Assembly: GCF_034043515.1 (NCBI RefSeq)
Contig: NZ_CP138214.1
Span: 4,712,001 to 4,776,000 of the forward strand
Direction of reading: 5' to 3'
Origin: Pseudomonas sp. MUP55
Lineage (GTDB): Bacteria > Pseudomonadota > Gammaproteobacteria > Pseudomonadales > Pseudomonadaceae
DNA: 64,000 nucleotides
Part shown: piece by piece, positions 1 through 9,012 of the stretch
How positions within the stretch are numbered: the first letter of the stretch is position 1
How the letters are laid out: each line of letters begins with the position of its first letter
The notes under the pieces: model-generated
The model's input: only the letters and a program-made list of their open reading frames with translations
What the model was told of the DNA's origin: nothing
Database searches by the model: none
Translations under genes and position numbers: made by a program

Positions 1-575
1 TGCGCTCCCAGCGCCTGAACCAGATCACCCACGAACCGCACACCAAGCTCGACGCGCTGGTCAAAGCCCACGCCCCGTTTGAAACCCAGGCCAACTTCGC
101 CCGCTTCGTGGTGGCGCAGTACCTGTTTCAATCGGAATTGGTCGCGCTGTACAACGATGCCGAACTGAACCAGATCATCCCGGACCTGGCCCAGCGTTGC
201 CGCGCAGAGGCCGCCAGACTCGACCTGGGCGACCTCGACACCGACGTGCCTGCACCGGTTGCCGGTGCCGTGAACAACCCCGGCCGCGCCGAGGCCCTGG
301 GCTGGCTGTTCGTCTCCGAAGGCTCCAAACTGGGCGCTGCCTTCCTGATCAAACGTGCCGTGGGCCTGGGCCTGAGCGAAACCTTCGGTGCCCGCCACCT
401 GGGCGAGCCGGAGGGCGGGCGTGCCGAAGGCTGGAAACGCTTCACCCGCACCCTCGATGCGATGCAACTGAGTGCCGAAGAGGAAGCGGCCGCGGAGAAA
501 GGTGCGGTCGATGCGTTCGTACGCTTCACCGTATTGCTGGAACAGGCGTACGCTAGCGCCCCTGAACTGGCCTGA
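1..575 (+). CDS. Biliverdin-producing heme oxygenase, C-terminal part (5' end outside window)
   Basis: The frame is open from base 3, so the gene begins upstream of the window and about 190 residues are present. The product should open heme to biliverdin, CO and iron in the cytoplasm. The first visible residues include THEPHTKLD, which fits the proximal-histidine helix of bacterial PigA/HemO-type oxygenases. Further on, GWLFVSEGSKLGAAFL matches the glycine-bearing distal helix of that family. The usual family length is about 200 residues, so only a few N-terminal residues are missing. It ends at a TGA (573-575) just before a REP doublet. HemO-type or phytochrome-linked BphO-type cannot be settled without the upstream neighbour. 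Confidence 0.85.
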   Translation, partial: RSQRLNQITHEPHTKLDALVKAHAPFETQANFARFVVAQYLFQSELVALYNDAELNQIIPDLAQRCRAEAARLDLGDLDTDVPAPVAGAVNNPGRAEALGWLFVSEGSKLGAAFLIKRAVGLGLSETFGARHLGEPEGGRAEGWKRFTRTLDAMQLSAEEEAAAEKGAVDAFVRFTVLLEQAYASAPELA

Positions 576-596
576 GCCCCAACTTAAACGCGATCC

Positions 597-689
597 AATG
601 TGGGAGGGGGCTTGCTCCCGATGGCGGTGTATCAGTCAACGAATCTATTACTGACCCACCGCCATCGGGAGCAAGCCCCCTCCCACATT
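597..689. repeat. REP doublet (inverted pair)
   Basis: Two copies of a palindromic unit (AATGTGGGAGGGGGCTTGCT and its reverse complement) face each other across a 27-nt spacer. Each continues into CCGATGGCGGTG or its complement. It sits between the heme oxygenase stop and the YbaN-family gene, the usual intergenic position for REP elements. Confidence 0.93.
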
Positions 690-741
690 CAGACCGCATT
701 TCAATGCTGACTTTTTTGTTGCTCCCAACCTTGCACACACC

Positions 742-1143
742 ATGACCCGCAAACTCCAATCCACCTCTAAAATCGCGCAGATCCTGTACGGCCTGCTGGC
801 CTACGTCAGCCTGGGGATCGGCCTGGTGGCGATTGTCATACCGGGTTTGCCCACCACCGAATTCATCCTGCTGGCCGCCTGGGCCGCCACTAAAAGCTCA
901 CCACGCCTCAGCGCCTGGCTGGAAAACCACCGCCTGTTCGGACCCATCCTGCTCAACTGGCGCAATGGCAAGATCATCGCGCGCCGGGCCAAAGTCAGCG
1001 CCACCGTGAGCATGCTGCTGTGCGCCGCGCTGATGCTGGTGATGCTCGACCATGGCTGGCCGATCTACCTGGCAATCGCCGGCATGAGCCTGGGCAACCT
1101 GTGGATCTGGTCGCGCCCCGAGCAGCTCGCACGCCCCGTATAA
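742..1143 (+). CDS. YbaN family (DUF454) inner-membrane protein
   Basis: A 133-residue protein with about four hydrophobic segments: residues 15-35, a proline-rich [14 protein letters not shown] stretch at about 37-50, then two near the C-terminus. The pattern with the P-G-L-P-T-T-x-F signature is typical of the DUF454/YbaN family, whose biochemical role is unknown. A central segment reading [19 protein letters not shown] is also characteristic. It follows a heme oxygenase gene, but the REP doublet between them makes cotranscription uncertain. Confidence 0.88.
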   Translation: MTRKLQSTSKIAQILYGLLAYVSLGIGLVAIVIPGLPTTEFILLAAWAATKSSPRLSAWLENHRLFGPILLNWRNGKIIARRAKVSATVSMLLCAALMLVMLDHGWPIYLAIAGMSLGNLWIWSRPEQLARPV

Positions 1144-1277
1144 CGCTGCGTGCAGGCGCCTACCGCTCATCGGCTGTTACTCATGAATTGATTTGTTACG
1201 CCGATGTTTCAGACATGGCGCCGAACGGACTTGGCACTTTTGCGTGCTTCTCAACAAGTCCATTCGTGAGTGAACCT

Positions 1278-3416
1278 ATGTTCGACACCCTCTCCATCCG
1301 CTTGAAAATCGTGCTGCTGTCCGGCCTCTGCCTGCTAGGCGTGATTGCACTGGTGGTCGGCATCAACATCTACAACACCAACCAGAACGACCAACTGGTC
1401 AGTGACTCAAGCTCACGAATGCTGACGGCCAGCGTAGAGCAGCTGCTGCAAGCCAAGGCGGCGGAACAGGCCGTGCAGTTGCAGAAGACCTTCAATGAAA
1501 ACCTGCTGGTGGTCACCGCCCTCGCCGACCAGGTCAAAGACCTGCGCAACCTCGCAGCCAAGCGTTCCCTGGAAGCCGGAGCCCTGCGCGAAGAACTCAA
1601 CCAAAGCGTAAAAACCGCCTTTGACCGCAACACCAAGGTGTTGGGCATCTGGCTGTCGTTCGAACCCAACGCACTGGATGGCAAGGACAGCGAATTCGTT
1701 GACGACAAGGCACGCGTCTCCAACGAGAAAGGCCGCTTCTCCAGCTACTGGAGCCGGGCCGGCGGCGAAAGCCTGAACACGATCATGGTTGAAGATGACC
1801 TGACGAAAACCTCCCTCAACCTCAGCGGCACGCCCTACAACATTTGGTACACCTGCCCACGAGACACACGTGCCACCTGCCTGCTGGACCCGTACGAAGA
1901 CACGGTGGCCGGCAAGCCCGTGCTGATGACCACCATCTCCCAGCCTTTGATCGTGGACGGCAAGGTGATCGGCGTGGTCGGTGTGGACATCGCCCTCAAC
2001 GCCCTGCAAGCCGTCACCGATGCGGCTCAGAAAGACCTGTTCAACGGCGCTGGGCATTTGGAAGTGCTGTCCAGCACCGGCCTGATCGCCGCCTACAGCG
2101 GTGAACCGGCGCGTGTGGGCAAGAACCTGATCGACACCCTTGGCGCCGAAGGCAAAGAGATCGTGCAACTGCTCGCCAGTGATCGCCCGATGATCCGCGA
2201 ACAGGACGAGACCATTCGCGCCGTGTACCCCGTCAAGCCGATTGCCGACGCCAAATCCTGGGGCGTCGTGATCAAGCTGCCCAAGGCCGTGATGCTCGCC
2301 GATAACGTCAAGCTGCAAGCGGTGCTTGACGACGCGCAGGCCACAGGCACCCTCAAAGCCTTGCTGGTCGCGGCGGCCGCCGGCCTTGTCGGCCTGCTGC
2401 TGATCTGGCTGACCGCCACCGGCGTGACCCGCCCGATCAACAGCGTGGCGGCCATGCTCAAGGACATCGCCAGCGGCGACGGCGACCTCACCCAACGCCT
2501 GGCCTATGCCAAAAAAGACGAACTGGGCGAGCTGGTGAACTGGTTCAATCGCTTCCTCGACAAGCTGCAACCGACCATTGCGCAGATCAAGCAGAGCATC
2601 ACCGAAGCGCGCGGCACGGCCGACCAGTCCTCGGCCATTGCGCGCCAGACCAGCGAAGGCATGCAGGTGCAGTTCCGCGAAATCGACCAGGTGGCCACCG
2701 CGTCCAATGAAATGAGCGCCACCGCCCATGACGTCGCCAACAGCGCCTCCAACGCCGCCAGCGCGGCACGCGGCGCGGACCAGTCGGCACGCGAAGGCAT
2801 GTCGATCATCGAACAAAGCACCCGCGACATCACCACCCTGGCCGAGGAAGTCAGCAAGGCGGTGGGCGAAGTCGAGGCGCTGGCCGTCAACAGCGAACAG
2901 ATCGGTTCGGTCCTGGAAGTGATCCGCAGCATTGCCGAACAGACCAACCTGCTGGCGTTGAACGCGGCAATCGAAGCGGCACGTGCCGGAGAAAGCGGGC
3001 GCGGCTTTGCCGTGGTGGCCGATGAGGTGCGCAACCTGGCCAAACGCACCCAGGATTCGGTCGAGGAAATTCGCCTGGTGATCGAACGCATCCAGAGCGG
3101 CACCCGCGGCGTGGTGGCGAGCATGCACTCAAGCCAAAGCCAGGCCCAGAGCAATGCCGGGCAGATCCATCAGGCCGTGCAGGCGCTGGGCAAGATCAGC
3201 GACGCGGTGACGGTGATCAGCGACATGAACCTGCAGATCGCCAGCGCCGCCGAACAGCAAAGCGCAGTGGCTGAAGAGGTCAATCGCAACGTCTCGGCGA
3301 TCCGCACCGTGACCGAAACCCTCACCGGCCAGGCCACCGAGTCGGCGGCCATCAGCAGCCAGCTCAATGCCTTGGCCAGCCAGCAGATGAAGTTGATGGA
3401 TCAATTCAAGGTCTGA
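1278..3416 (+). CDS. Methyl-accepting chemotaxis protein with periplasmic dCache domain
   Basis: A 712-residue transmembrane chemoreceptor. Transmembrane segment 1 is at about residues 11-31. A long periplasmic region follows (about 35-355) that reads like a double Cache ligand-binding domain, including a conserved [10 protein letters not shown] strand. Transmembrane segment 2 is near 361-383, then HAMP and the cytoplasmic signalling domain. The signalling hairpin tip is unmistakable ([19 protein letters not shown], then [15 protein letters not shown]). The ligand cannot be read from sequence. The ATG at 1278 is chosen because the transmembrane segment follows directly. An in-frame GTG at 1266 is possible, and the frame stays open further upstream. 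The last residues are duplicated in DNA just downstream (3486-3514). Confidence 0.95.
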   Translation: MFDTLSIRLKIVLLSGLCLLGVIALVVGINIYNTNQNDQLVSDSSSRMLTASVEQLLQAKAAEQAVQLQKTFNENLLVVTALADQVKDLRNLAAKRSLEAGALREELNQSVKTAFDRNTKVLGIWLSFEPNALDGKDSEFVDDKARVSNEKGRFSSYWSRAGGESLNTIMVEDDLTKTSLNLSGTPYNIWYTCPRDTRATCLLDPYEDTVAGKPVLMTTISQPLIVDGKVIGVVGVDIALNALQAVTDAAQKDLFNGAGHLEVLSSTGLIAAYSGEPARVGKNLIDTLGAEGKEIVQLLASDRPMIREQDETIRAVYPVKPIADAKSWGVVIKLPKAVMLADNVKLQAVLDDAQATGTLKALLVAAAAGLVGLLLIWLTATGVTRPINSVAAMLKDIASGDGDLTQRLAYAKKDELGELVNWFNRFLDKLQPTIAQIKQSITEARGTADQSSAIARQTSEGMQVQFREIDQVATASNEMSATAHDVANSASNAASAARGADQSAREGMSIIEQSTRDITTLAEEVSKAVGEVEALAVNSEQIGSVLEVIRSIAEQTNLLALNAAIEAARAGESGRGFAVVADEVRNLAKRTQDSVEEIRLVIERIQSGTRGVVASMHSSQSQAQSNAGQIHQAVQALGKISDAVTVISDMNLQIASAAEQQSAVAEEVNRNVSAIRTVTETLTGQATESAAISSQLNALASQQMKLMDQFKV

Positions 3417-3431
3417 ATAACACCACACCTC

Positions 3432-3466
3432 AATGTGGGAGGGGGCTTGTCCCCTCCCACAGTTGG
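3432..3466. repeat. Compact REP palindrome lacking the normal spacer
   Basis: CAATGTGGGAGGGGGCTTGT runs straight into CCCCTCCCACAGTTG, so the two arms of a REP doublet appear collapsed into one short palindrome after the chemoreceptor stop. It resembles an internal deletion derivative of the full doublets elsewhere in the window. Confidence 0.8.
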
Positions 3467-3485
3467 AGTACCGCTTAGACTCCCG

Positions 3486-3514
3486 GTCAGCCAGCAAGTG
3501 AAGTTGATGGATCA
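3486..3514 (+). repeat. Duplicated fragment of the chemoreceptor 3' end
   Basis: These 29 bases match 3375-3403, inside the last codons of the chemoreceptor, at 26 of 29 positions. In the same frame the copy reads SQQVKLMDQ against SQQMKLMDQ in the gene. Each copy is followed within about 30-40 bases by a REP unit. It is a gene-end remnant, not a functional gene. A slipped or REP-mediated tandem duplication, or a lost paralogous receptor gene, could explain it. Confidence 0.75.
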
Positions 3515-3541
3515 GCGGAATATCTGGAAACAGCACAGGCC

Positions 3542-3637
3542 CAATGTGGGAGGGGGCTTGCCCCCGATGGCGGTGTGTCAGCCACAAATAAGCCAGCTCA
3601 CCCACCGCTATCGGGGGCAAGCCCCCTCCCACATTGG
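3542..3637. repeat. REP doublet (inverted pair)
   Basis: Facing copies of CAATGTGGGAGGGGGCTTGC, continuing into CCCCCGAT, and their complement, separated by about 35 nt. It lies between the duplicated chemoreceptor fragment and the convergent nitroreductase gene, where it could also act as a bidirectional terminator. Confidence 0.93.
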
Positions 3638-3649
3638 CTCGCTTTAACC

Positions 3650-4213
3650 TTACAGACCGGTCCAGGCCTGGACGAACGCTGTCAGGTCTTCCTTCGGCGC
3701 AGTGCGCGGCGGGTTCTGTGGGGTGCCCAGGTAGAGAAAGCCAATCACTTCCTCGCCAGCTGCCAATCCCAGGCCTTTGGCGACGTGGGCCGAGTAGGAC
3801 AATTCACCCGTGCGCCACACCGCGCCAATCCCTTGGGCATAAGCCGCCAGCAGAATGCCATGGGCCGCGCAGGCGGCTGCCAGCAATTGTTCGGATTTGG
3901 GCACCTTGAAGTGCTCCTGCAGGCGAGCAATCACCACCACCACCAGTGGCGCACGCAGCGGGCCGTTCTGGGCCTTGTCGATCACGGCTTGCGGGGCATC
4001 GGCATCGTGCAGGCGGGCGGCTTCGGCCAACAGTGTGCCCATCTGCTCACGGGCGGCACCTTCCACGGTGAGGAAACGCCACGGGCGCAACTGGCCGTGG
4101 TCGGGCGCACGCATGGCGGCGGCGAACAGCACGTCGCGCTGCTCCTGGGTCGGTGCCGGTTCGAGCAAACGCGGCACGGAAACACGGTTGAGCAAAGCGT
4201 CGAGAGCCTGCAT
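3650..4213 (-). CDS. Nitroreductase family protein, YdjA-like
   Basis: A 187-residue flavoprotein of the FMN-dependent nitroreductase superfamily, expected to transfer hydride from NAD(P)H to nitro or other substrates as a cytoplasmic dimer. The N-terminal RVSVPRLLEPAP followed by AAMRAPDHGQLRPWRF is the FMN phosphate-binding region of the YdjA subgroup (RAPDH, LRPWRF). The C-terminal GFLYLGTP strand is also typical. The length equals that of YdjA. The start at 4213 is backed by a strong AGGAGG ribosome site. It is divergent from the lipoprotein operon beginning at 4353. The physiological substrate is unknown. Confidence 0.9.
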   Translation of the reverse strand: MQALDALLNRVSVPRLLEPAPTQEQRDVLFAAAMRAPDHGQLRPWRFLTVEGAAREQMGTLLAEAARLHDADAPQAVIDKAQNGPLRAPLVVVVIARLQEHFKVPKSEQLLAAACAAHGILLAAYAQGIGAVWRTGELSYSAHVAKGLGLAAGEEVIGFLYLGTPQNPPRTAPKEDLTAFVQAWTGL

Positions 4214-4352
4214 TGGCCACCTCCTGAAAAAAATGTGCGGTCATTCTAGCGGAATGAATCGGCAGGCCACCAAACGATAATTGCTCTTATTCAAACCGCC
4301 CCGCCCTGTTAGACTTTGCGACCACCTTTTTCGCCCCCGTTCAGGAAACTCG

Positions 4353-5792
4353 ATGTTCCGTTCGCTACTTCACCTGTGCGCAGCATTGATGGCCCTGGGC
4401 CTGACCGCCTGCGACGACGCCCCTCGGTTTACCCAGGCCGAGCCGGGTGAAGCGCGCGCCGGCGGTGCCACAACGGTGAACAAGCGTGACCAGAATGCGT
4501 TTTCCCTGCCCTCGGCCAACCTGGCGCCCACCCGCCGCCTGGACTTCAGCGTCGGCAACAGTTTCTTTCGCAGCCCCTGGGTGATCGCGCCCTCCACCAC
4601 CACCGCACGGGACGGCCTGGGCCCGCTTTTCAATACCAACGCCTGCCAGAACTGCCATATCAAGGACGGCCGCGGCCATCCACCGCTGGCCGACGCGCCC
4701 AATGCCGTGTCGATGCTGGTCCGCCTGTCGATCGCCCCGCCTGTTACCGAAAAGGAGCCTTACGCCAAACTCATCGAGCAACTTGGCGTAGTGCCAGAGC
4801 CGGTGTACGGCGGGCAATTGCAGGACATGGCCGTGCCTGGCGTGGCCCCGGAAGGCAAGGTGCGGGTCGATTACACACCGGTCAACGTCCGGTTCAAGGA
4901 CGGTACGGTGGTGGAGTTGCGCAAGCCCGACCTGCAGATCACCCAGCTCGGCTATGGCCCGATGCACCCTGACACACGTTTTTCTGCGCGCATCGCTCCG
5001 CCGATGATCGGCCTGGGGCTGCTCGAAGCCATCAGCGATGCCGACATCCTGCGCAACACCGACCCGAAGACGGCGGACAGCGAAGCCATCATCGGCAAGG
5101 CGAATCAGGTGTGGGACGACGCCGAGCAAAAAACCGTGCTCGGGCGGTTCGGCTGGAAAGCCGGGCAACCCAACCTCAATCAACAAAATGTTCACGCGTT
5201 CTCTGGTGATATGGGCCTCACCACCTCCTTGAGACCCTTCGATGACTGCACCGACGCCCAGGTCGCCTGCAAACAGGCCCCCAACGGCAACGGCCCCAAT
5301 GGCGAGCCGGAAGTCAGCGACAACATCCTGCGCCTGGTGCTGTTCTATACGCGCAACCTCGCCGTGCCGCTGCGCCGTGACGTCAACGCGCCGCAGGTGC
5401 TGGCCGGCAAGAACCTGTTCTACCAGGCCGGCTGCCAGGGCTGTCACAAGCCGACATTCACCACGGCCACCAACGCCGCCGAACCTGAACTGGCCAACCA
5501 GGTGATCCGCCCCTACAGCGATTTGCTGCTGCATGACATGGGCGAAGGGCTGGCCGACAACCGTACCGAATTCAAGGCCGGTGGCCGCGACTGGCGTACC
5601 CCGCCGTTGTGGGGCATCGGCCTGACGCAAGCCGTCAGTGGTCACACCCAGTTCCTGCATGACGGCCGCGCCCGCAACCTGCTCGAAGCCGTGCTCTGGC
5701 ATGGCGGGCAAGCACAAGCGGCGCAGCAGCATGTGTTGTCATTCAATGCCGAGCAGCGCGCCGCGTTGCTGGCGTTCCTGAATTCTCTATAA
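4353..5792 (+). CDS. Di-heme oxidoreductase-like lipoprotein (DUF1111)
   Basis: A 479-residue protein with a lipoprotein signal ending LGLTAC (Cys20), so it should be anchored in the envelope and face the periplasm. Two c-type heme sites are visible: CQNCH at residues 98-102 and CQGCH at 361-365. The spacing fits the DUF1111 family, distantly related to di-heme peroxidases. It heads a three-gene set with an imelysin lipoprotein and a DUF1513 protein, an arrangement found in several Pseudomonas and often linked to iron. Upstream, GATAAT at about 4276-4281 and a following TATTC loosely resemble half of a Fur box. That match is too weak to call. Confidence 0.9.
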   Translation: MFRSLLHLCAALMALGLTACDDAPRFTQAEPGEARAGGATTVNKRDQNAFSLPSANLAPTRRLDFSVGNSFFRSPWVIAPSTTTARDGLGPLFNTNACQNCHIKDGRGHPPLADAPNAVSMLVRLSIAPPVTEKEPYAKLIEQLGVVPEPVYGGQLQDMAVPGVAPEGKVRVDYTPVNVRFKDGTVVELRKPDLQITQLGYGPMHPDTRFSARIAPPMIGLGLLEAISDADILRNTDPKTADSEAIIGKANQVWDDAEQKTVLGRFGWKAGQPNLNQQNVHAFSGDMGLTTSLRPFDDCTDAQVACKQAPNGNGPNGEPEVSDNILRLVLFYTRNLAVPLRRDVNAPQVLAGKNLFYQAGCQGCHKPTFTTATNAAEPELANQVIRPYSDLLLHDMGEGLADNRTEFKAGGRDWRTPPLWGIGLTQAVSGHTQFLHDGRARNLLEAVLWHGGQAQAAQQHVLSFNAEQRAALLAFLNSL

Positions 5793-5823
5793 GCTTTGCC
5801 CCAATTACAGAAGGGAGCTCGAC

Positions 5824-6888
5824 ATGTTCCGTCCCAAGTTGTTGTTCACCAGCCTGGCCGCCCTCGCCCTCGGCGCCTGCTCGCCCCAGGACCCGCAAGC
5901 GGTGACCTCGGCGGCCATCGCCAAGCAAGTCATCCTGCCGACCTACAGCCGTTGGGTTGAAGCCGACCGCCAACTGGCCGTGAGCGCCCTGGCCTACTGC
6001 CAGGGCAAGGAAAGCCTGGACACCGCCCGCGCCGACTTCCTCCACGCGCAAAAAGCCTGGGCCGAGCTGCAACCGCTGCTGATCGGCCCGCTGGCCGAGG
6101 GCAACCGTGCCTGGCAGGTGCAGTTCTGGCCGGACAAGAAGAACCTGGTAGGCCGCCAGGTCGAGCAACTGGTTGCCAGCCAGCCACAGATCGACGGCGC
6201 CGCCCTCGCCAAATCCAGCGTGGTGGTGCAAGGCCTGTCGGCCTACGAATATATCCTCTACGACGCCAAGCCTGACGTTGCCGACGCAGCCCAGAAAGCC
6301 CGGTACTGCCCGCTGCTGATCGCCATCGGCGAGCGCCAGAAAGCCCTGGCCGAAGAGATCCTGGCCAGCTGGAACAGCACCGATGGCATGCTGGCGCAGA
6401 TGACCAAGTTCCCGAACCAGCGCTATGCCGATTCCCACGAAGCCATCGCTGACCTGCTGCGCGTGCAAGTGACCGCTCTGGACACCCTGAAGAAAAAACT
6501 CGGCACGCCGATGGGCCGCCAGACCAAGGGCATCCCGCAACCGTTCCAGGCCGATGCCTGGCGCAGCCAGTCGTCCCTGCAAAGCCTGGAAGCCAGCCTC
6601 GCGGCGGCCCAGACCGTTTGGGTGGGCGTGGACAACAAAGGCTTGCGCGGCCTGCTGCCGGCCGATCAGAAAGCCCTGGCCGAGAAGATCGACGCCGCGT
6701 ACGCCGCGTCGCTGAAACTGTTCGCCAGCAACCAGCGTTCCCTCAACGAACTGTTGAACGATGACGCCGGGCGCCAGCAACTCAACGATCTCTACGACAG
6801 CCTCAACGTGGTCCATCGCCTGCATGAAGGCGAGCTGGCCAAGGCGCTGGGGATCCAACTGGGCTTCAATGCCAACGACGGTGACTGA
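5824..6888 (+). CDS. Imelysin-family (peptidase M75 fold) lipoprotein
   Basis: A 354-residue lipoprotein (signal with LALGAC, Cys19) of the imelysin family. This four-helix-bundle group of outer-membrane or periplasmic proteins is tied to iron uptake and includes P. aeruginosa IcmP and the EfeO M75 domain. The family signature GxHxxE is represented by GLSAYE at residues 137-142, so the histidine is replaced by serine while the glutamate is kept. Peptidase-like metal binding through that motif is therefore doubtful. A GGGAGC ribosome site lies just before the start. The stop overlaps the start of the next gene by one base, so the two are translationally coupled. Confidence 0.88.
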   Translation: MFRPKLLFTSLAALALGACSPQDPQAVTSAAIAKQVILPTYSRWVEADRQLAVSALAYCQGKESLDTARADFLHAQKAWAELQPLLIGPLAEGNRAWQVQFWPDKKNLVGRQVEQLVASQPQIDGAALAKSSVVVQGLSAYEYILYDAKPDVADAAQKARYCPLLIAIGERQKALAEEILASWNSTDGMLAQMTKFPNQRYADSHEAIADLLRVQVTALDTLKKKLGTPMGRQTKGIPQPFQADAWRSQSSLQSLEASLAAAQTVWVGVDNKGLRGLLPADQKALAEKIDAAYAASLKLFASNQRSLNELLNDDAGRQQLNDLYDSLNVVHRLHEGELAKALGIQLGFNANDGD

Positions 6889-8003
6889 TGATGCTCAGGC
6901 GACAGGCTTTGGCGATTGGCAGCGTGCTGCTCAGCGCACTCACGCTGGGTGGCTGGACGCTGTCCAAAGGTAATGGCGCTTCACAAACCAAGCATGGCCC
7001 GTTGCTGCTGTCGGCGCGCGATGATGCCGACGGCAAGCACTACGCCGTAGGTTATCGCCTGGACGGCAAGCAGGTGTTCGCCACCCAGGTCGGCCAGCGC
7101 TGCCACGACATCATCAACCACCCGACGCTGCCGATTGCGCTGTTCGTCGCCCGTCGTCCGGGCACCGAGAGTTACCTGGTCGACCTGCGTGATGGCGCGC
7201 TGCTGCAAACCATTACCTCCAACGCCAACCGCCACTTCTATGGACACGCCGTGATCCACAAAGACGGTGAATGGCTGTACGCCACCGAGAACGACACGTC
7301 CGACCCCGGCCGTGGTTTGCTCGGGGTGTACCGGTTCGAAGGCGAGCGGCTGGTGCACAGCGGGGAACTGTCGACCCATGGCATCGGCCCGCATCAGGTG
7401 TCATGGATGCCCGATGGCGAAACCCTGGTGGTGGCCAACGGCGGCATTCGCACCGAGGCCGAAAGCCGCGTGGAGATGAACCTCAATGCCATGGAACCGA
7501 GCCTGGTGCTGATGCACCGCGACGGCAGCCTGATCAGCAAGGAAACCCTGGGCCAGCAGATGAACAGCGTGCGCCACATGGGGATCGCCAGCGATGGCAC
7601 CATCCTCACCGGGCAGCAGTTCATGGGGCCGTCCCAGGAGCGTTCCGAGTTGCTCGCGATCAAGCGGCCGGGCCAGCCGTTCGTGGCCTTCCCGGTGGCC
7701 GATGAGCAGTTGCAGGCGATGGGTCACTACACCGCCAGCGTTGCGGTGCACAGTGAGCTGCGGCTGGTGGCGCTGACAGCGCCGCGCGGCAACCGGTTCT
7801 TTATCTGGGACATGGACAGCGGCGAACTGCGCCTGGATGGGCCCTTGCCAGACTGTGCCGGTGTGGGCGCGGTGGCCGATGGGTTTGTCGTGACGTCAGG
7901 CCAGGGACGCTGCCGGTTCTACGATTGCCGCCAGGAAAAATTGCTCGCGCAGCCGCTGGAATTGCCGGCGGGTTTTTGGGATAACCACCTGCATCTGGTC
8001 TGA
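6888..8003 (+). CDS. DUF1513 family beta-propeller-like protein, probably exported
   Basis: A 371-residue protein. The N-terminus MMLRRQALAIGSVLLSALTL has a twin arginine before a hydrophobic stretch, which suggests Tat export. The body has WD/NHL-like repeated blocks typical of DUF1513 (for example GHAVIHKDGEWLYATEND and STHGIGPHQVSWMPDGETL), so a beta-propeller fold is likely. No function is established. The ATG overlaps the imelysin TGA by one base and a terminator follows, so this is the last gene of the DUF1111-imelysin-DUF1513 operon. The grouping suggests a periplasmic redox or metal-handling role; that is inference. Confidence 0.88.
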   Translation: MMLRRQALAIGSVLLSALTLGGWTLSKGNGASQTKHGPLLLSARDDADGKHYAVGYRLDGKQVFATQVGQRCHDIINHPTLPIALFVARRPGTESYLVDLRDGALLQTITSNANRHFYGHAVIHKDGEWLYATENDTSDPGRGLLGVYRFEGERLVHSGELSTHGIGPHQVSWMPDGETLVVANGGIRTEAESRVEMNLNAMEPSLVLMHRDGSLISKETLGQQMNSVRHMGIASDGTILTGQQFMGPSQERSELLAIKRPGQPFVAFPVADEQLQAMGHYTASVAVHSELRLVALTAPRGNRFFIWDMDSGELRLDGPLPDCAGVGAVADGFVVTSGQGRCRFYDCRQEKLLAQPLELPAGFWDNHLHLV

Positions 8004-8019
8004 TTCCCGATTGCAAAAA

Positions 8020-8046
8020 AAAGGGCCTCGCATCGCAAGGCCCTTT
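8020..8046. terminator. Bidirectional rho-independent terminator
   Basis: AAAGGGCCT and AGGCCCTTT form a stem flanked by an A-run on the left and closing T residues on the right. It separates the converging DUF1513 gene and the small membrane protein gene and could serve both strands. Confidence 0.8.
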
Positions 8047-8064
8047 CCGGGGGTTTCAATCGTT

Positions 8065-8292
8065 TCAACTTTGCGGCCTCATCGCCTGAGACATCCCGAA
8101 CATGAACAAAAGCAGCTCATGATCGGGTTTGGCCGCCACACTGACCTTGGCGACACGGGGCAGCAGGCATTGCCCACCGCCCTGCACCGCACTGAGTACC
8201 TGTGTGCGAGGCTGTTCCCAGGCGGCCAGGGCCAGGGCTGCAACGCCCAGTGCCCCAACCAGGAACAAACCTCGTGCTATTTCTAGCTTCAT
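8065..8292 (-). CDS. Small hypothetical membrane or exported protein
   Basis: A 75-residue protein with one strong hydrophobic segment (about residues 8-27), either a signal anchor or an uncleaved signal, followed by a short basic and hydrophobic tail containing one Cys. I do not recognise a family. The start ATG overlaps the wapQ stop (ATGA), so it should be translated by coupling to wapQ and be the last gene of the methyltransferase-wapQ operon. That position suggests an envelope role. A longer frame extends upstream inside wapQ, but the coupled start is favoured. Confidence 0.6.
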   Translation of the reverse strand: MKLEIARGLFLVGALGVAALALAAWEQPRTQVLSAVQGGGQCLLPRVAKVSVAAKPDHELLLFMFGMSQAMRPQS

Positions 8293-9008
8293 CTGCTTAA
8301 ACCCTTGATAGCGCTGCCAAACGCCGTCTCGTAAAAGTAGCTGAGTTTTTTCCAGTCGGTATCGTTCCACGACGAATGGCGGCGCAATTGCAGCATGTCA
8401 TGGGAGGCGGCCCGATAAGCGGTCAGACGCTGACGGCATTTTTCAAAGTCCAGCAGTGCCACCTCCACGTTCACCGCATCAGCCTCGCCGGTAACCCGTA
8501 CGAAGATATGCTTGATGTACAGGCAACCATGCTGCCAGCGCCCCTTGTGCATGCGCGCCAGGGTGCCGGCCAGTTCCTTGAGCACGCGCTCATGCACCTC
8601 TTCACCGTATTGCTCACGGCCGCCGGCGGCGTACCAGTTTTCAATCTCGTCGAAACCGTCCAGCGAAGCGGTGACCAGCAAGGCCTTCCACTGATGCTCC
8701 GGGTCGCGCCGCGCCTCGCAGAACACCAACTCCGGCACGCGTACATCCAGCAAGCGCAGGCCCTTGAGGGCATCGCGCTCACGCAACACGGTCGGACGTC
8801 CGAACGGATGCAACCAGCTGCGGTAGATGTGTCCGGTCTGACGCTTGCAATAGAGCAAGCGCCCATTGGGACTGACCACCCGCTGCACGCCACTCTCACC
8901 GCCACGCCGACGATTGGGCTCTTCAACCCATTCACCCTGCTGGCGCCAGAAAAAATCAAATCGTTCTTCGGGAGCTACATGACTGCCTACTACGCACTCA
9001 ACTGCCAT
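8289..9008 (-). CDS. wapQ: LPS core kinase, InaA/WaaP family (WapQ)
   Basis: A 239-residue protein of the Kdo/WaaP lipopolysaccharide-kinase family, expected to phosphorylate sugars of the LPS inner core on the cytoplasmic side. Family features are the glycine-poor N-terminal lobe with LLYCKRQ (the kinase lysine), the catalytic loop region LARMHKGRWQHGCLYIKHIF, and ALLDFEKCR, the DFG-like metal site. A GAGGTAACAGG ribosome site sits right before ATG 9008. In P. fluorescens the genes downstream of colRS are a methyltransferase (orf222) and wapQ, exactly as here. Four bases separate the two genes. Confidence 0.9.
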   Translation of the reverse strand: MAVECVVGSHVAPEERFDFFWRQQGEWVEEPNRRRGGESGVQRVVSPNGRLLYCKRQTGHIYRSWLHPFGRPTVLRERDALKGLRLLDVRVPELVFCEARRDPEHQWKALLVTASLDGFDEIENWYAAGGREQYGEEVHERVLKELAGTLARMHKGRWQHGCLYIKHIFVRVTGEADAVNVEVALLDFEKCRQRLTAYRAASHDMLQLRRHSSWNDTDWKKLSYFYETAFGSAIKGLSR

Positions 9009-9012
9009 CCTG

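Noticed and set aside
1413..3128. 571-codon open frame opposite the chemoreceptor gene
   Set aside because: It is a shadow of the receptor's codon usage in high-GC DNA. The forward frame has full chemoreceptor motifs, and the reverse translation is low-complexity (His/Gln/Gly/Ala rich) with no domain.
4270..4292. Possible Fur box before the DUF1111 gene
   Set aside because: About 10 of 19 consensus positions match, too weak to list, although iron control of this operon is plausible.
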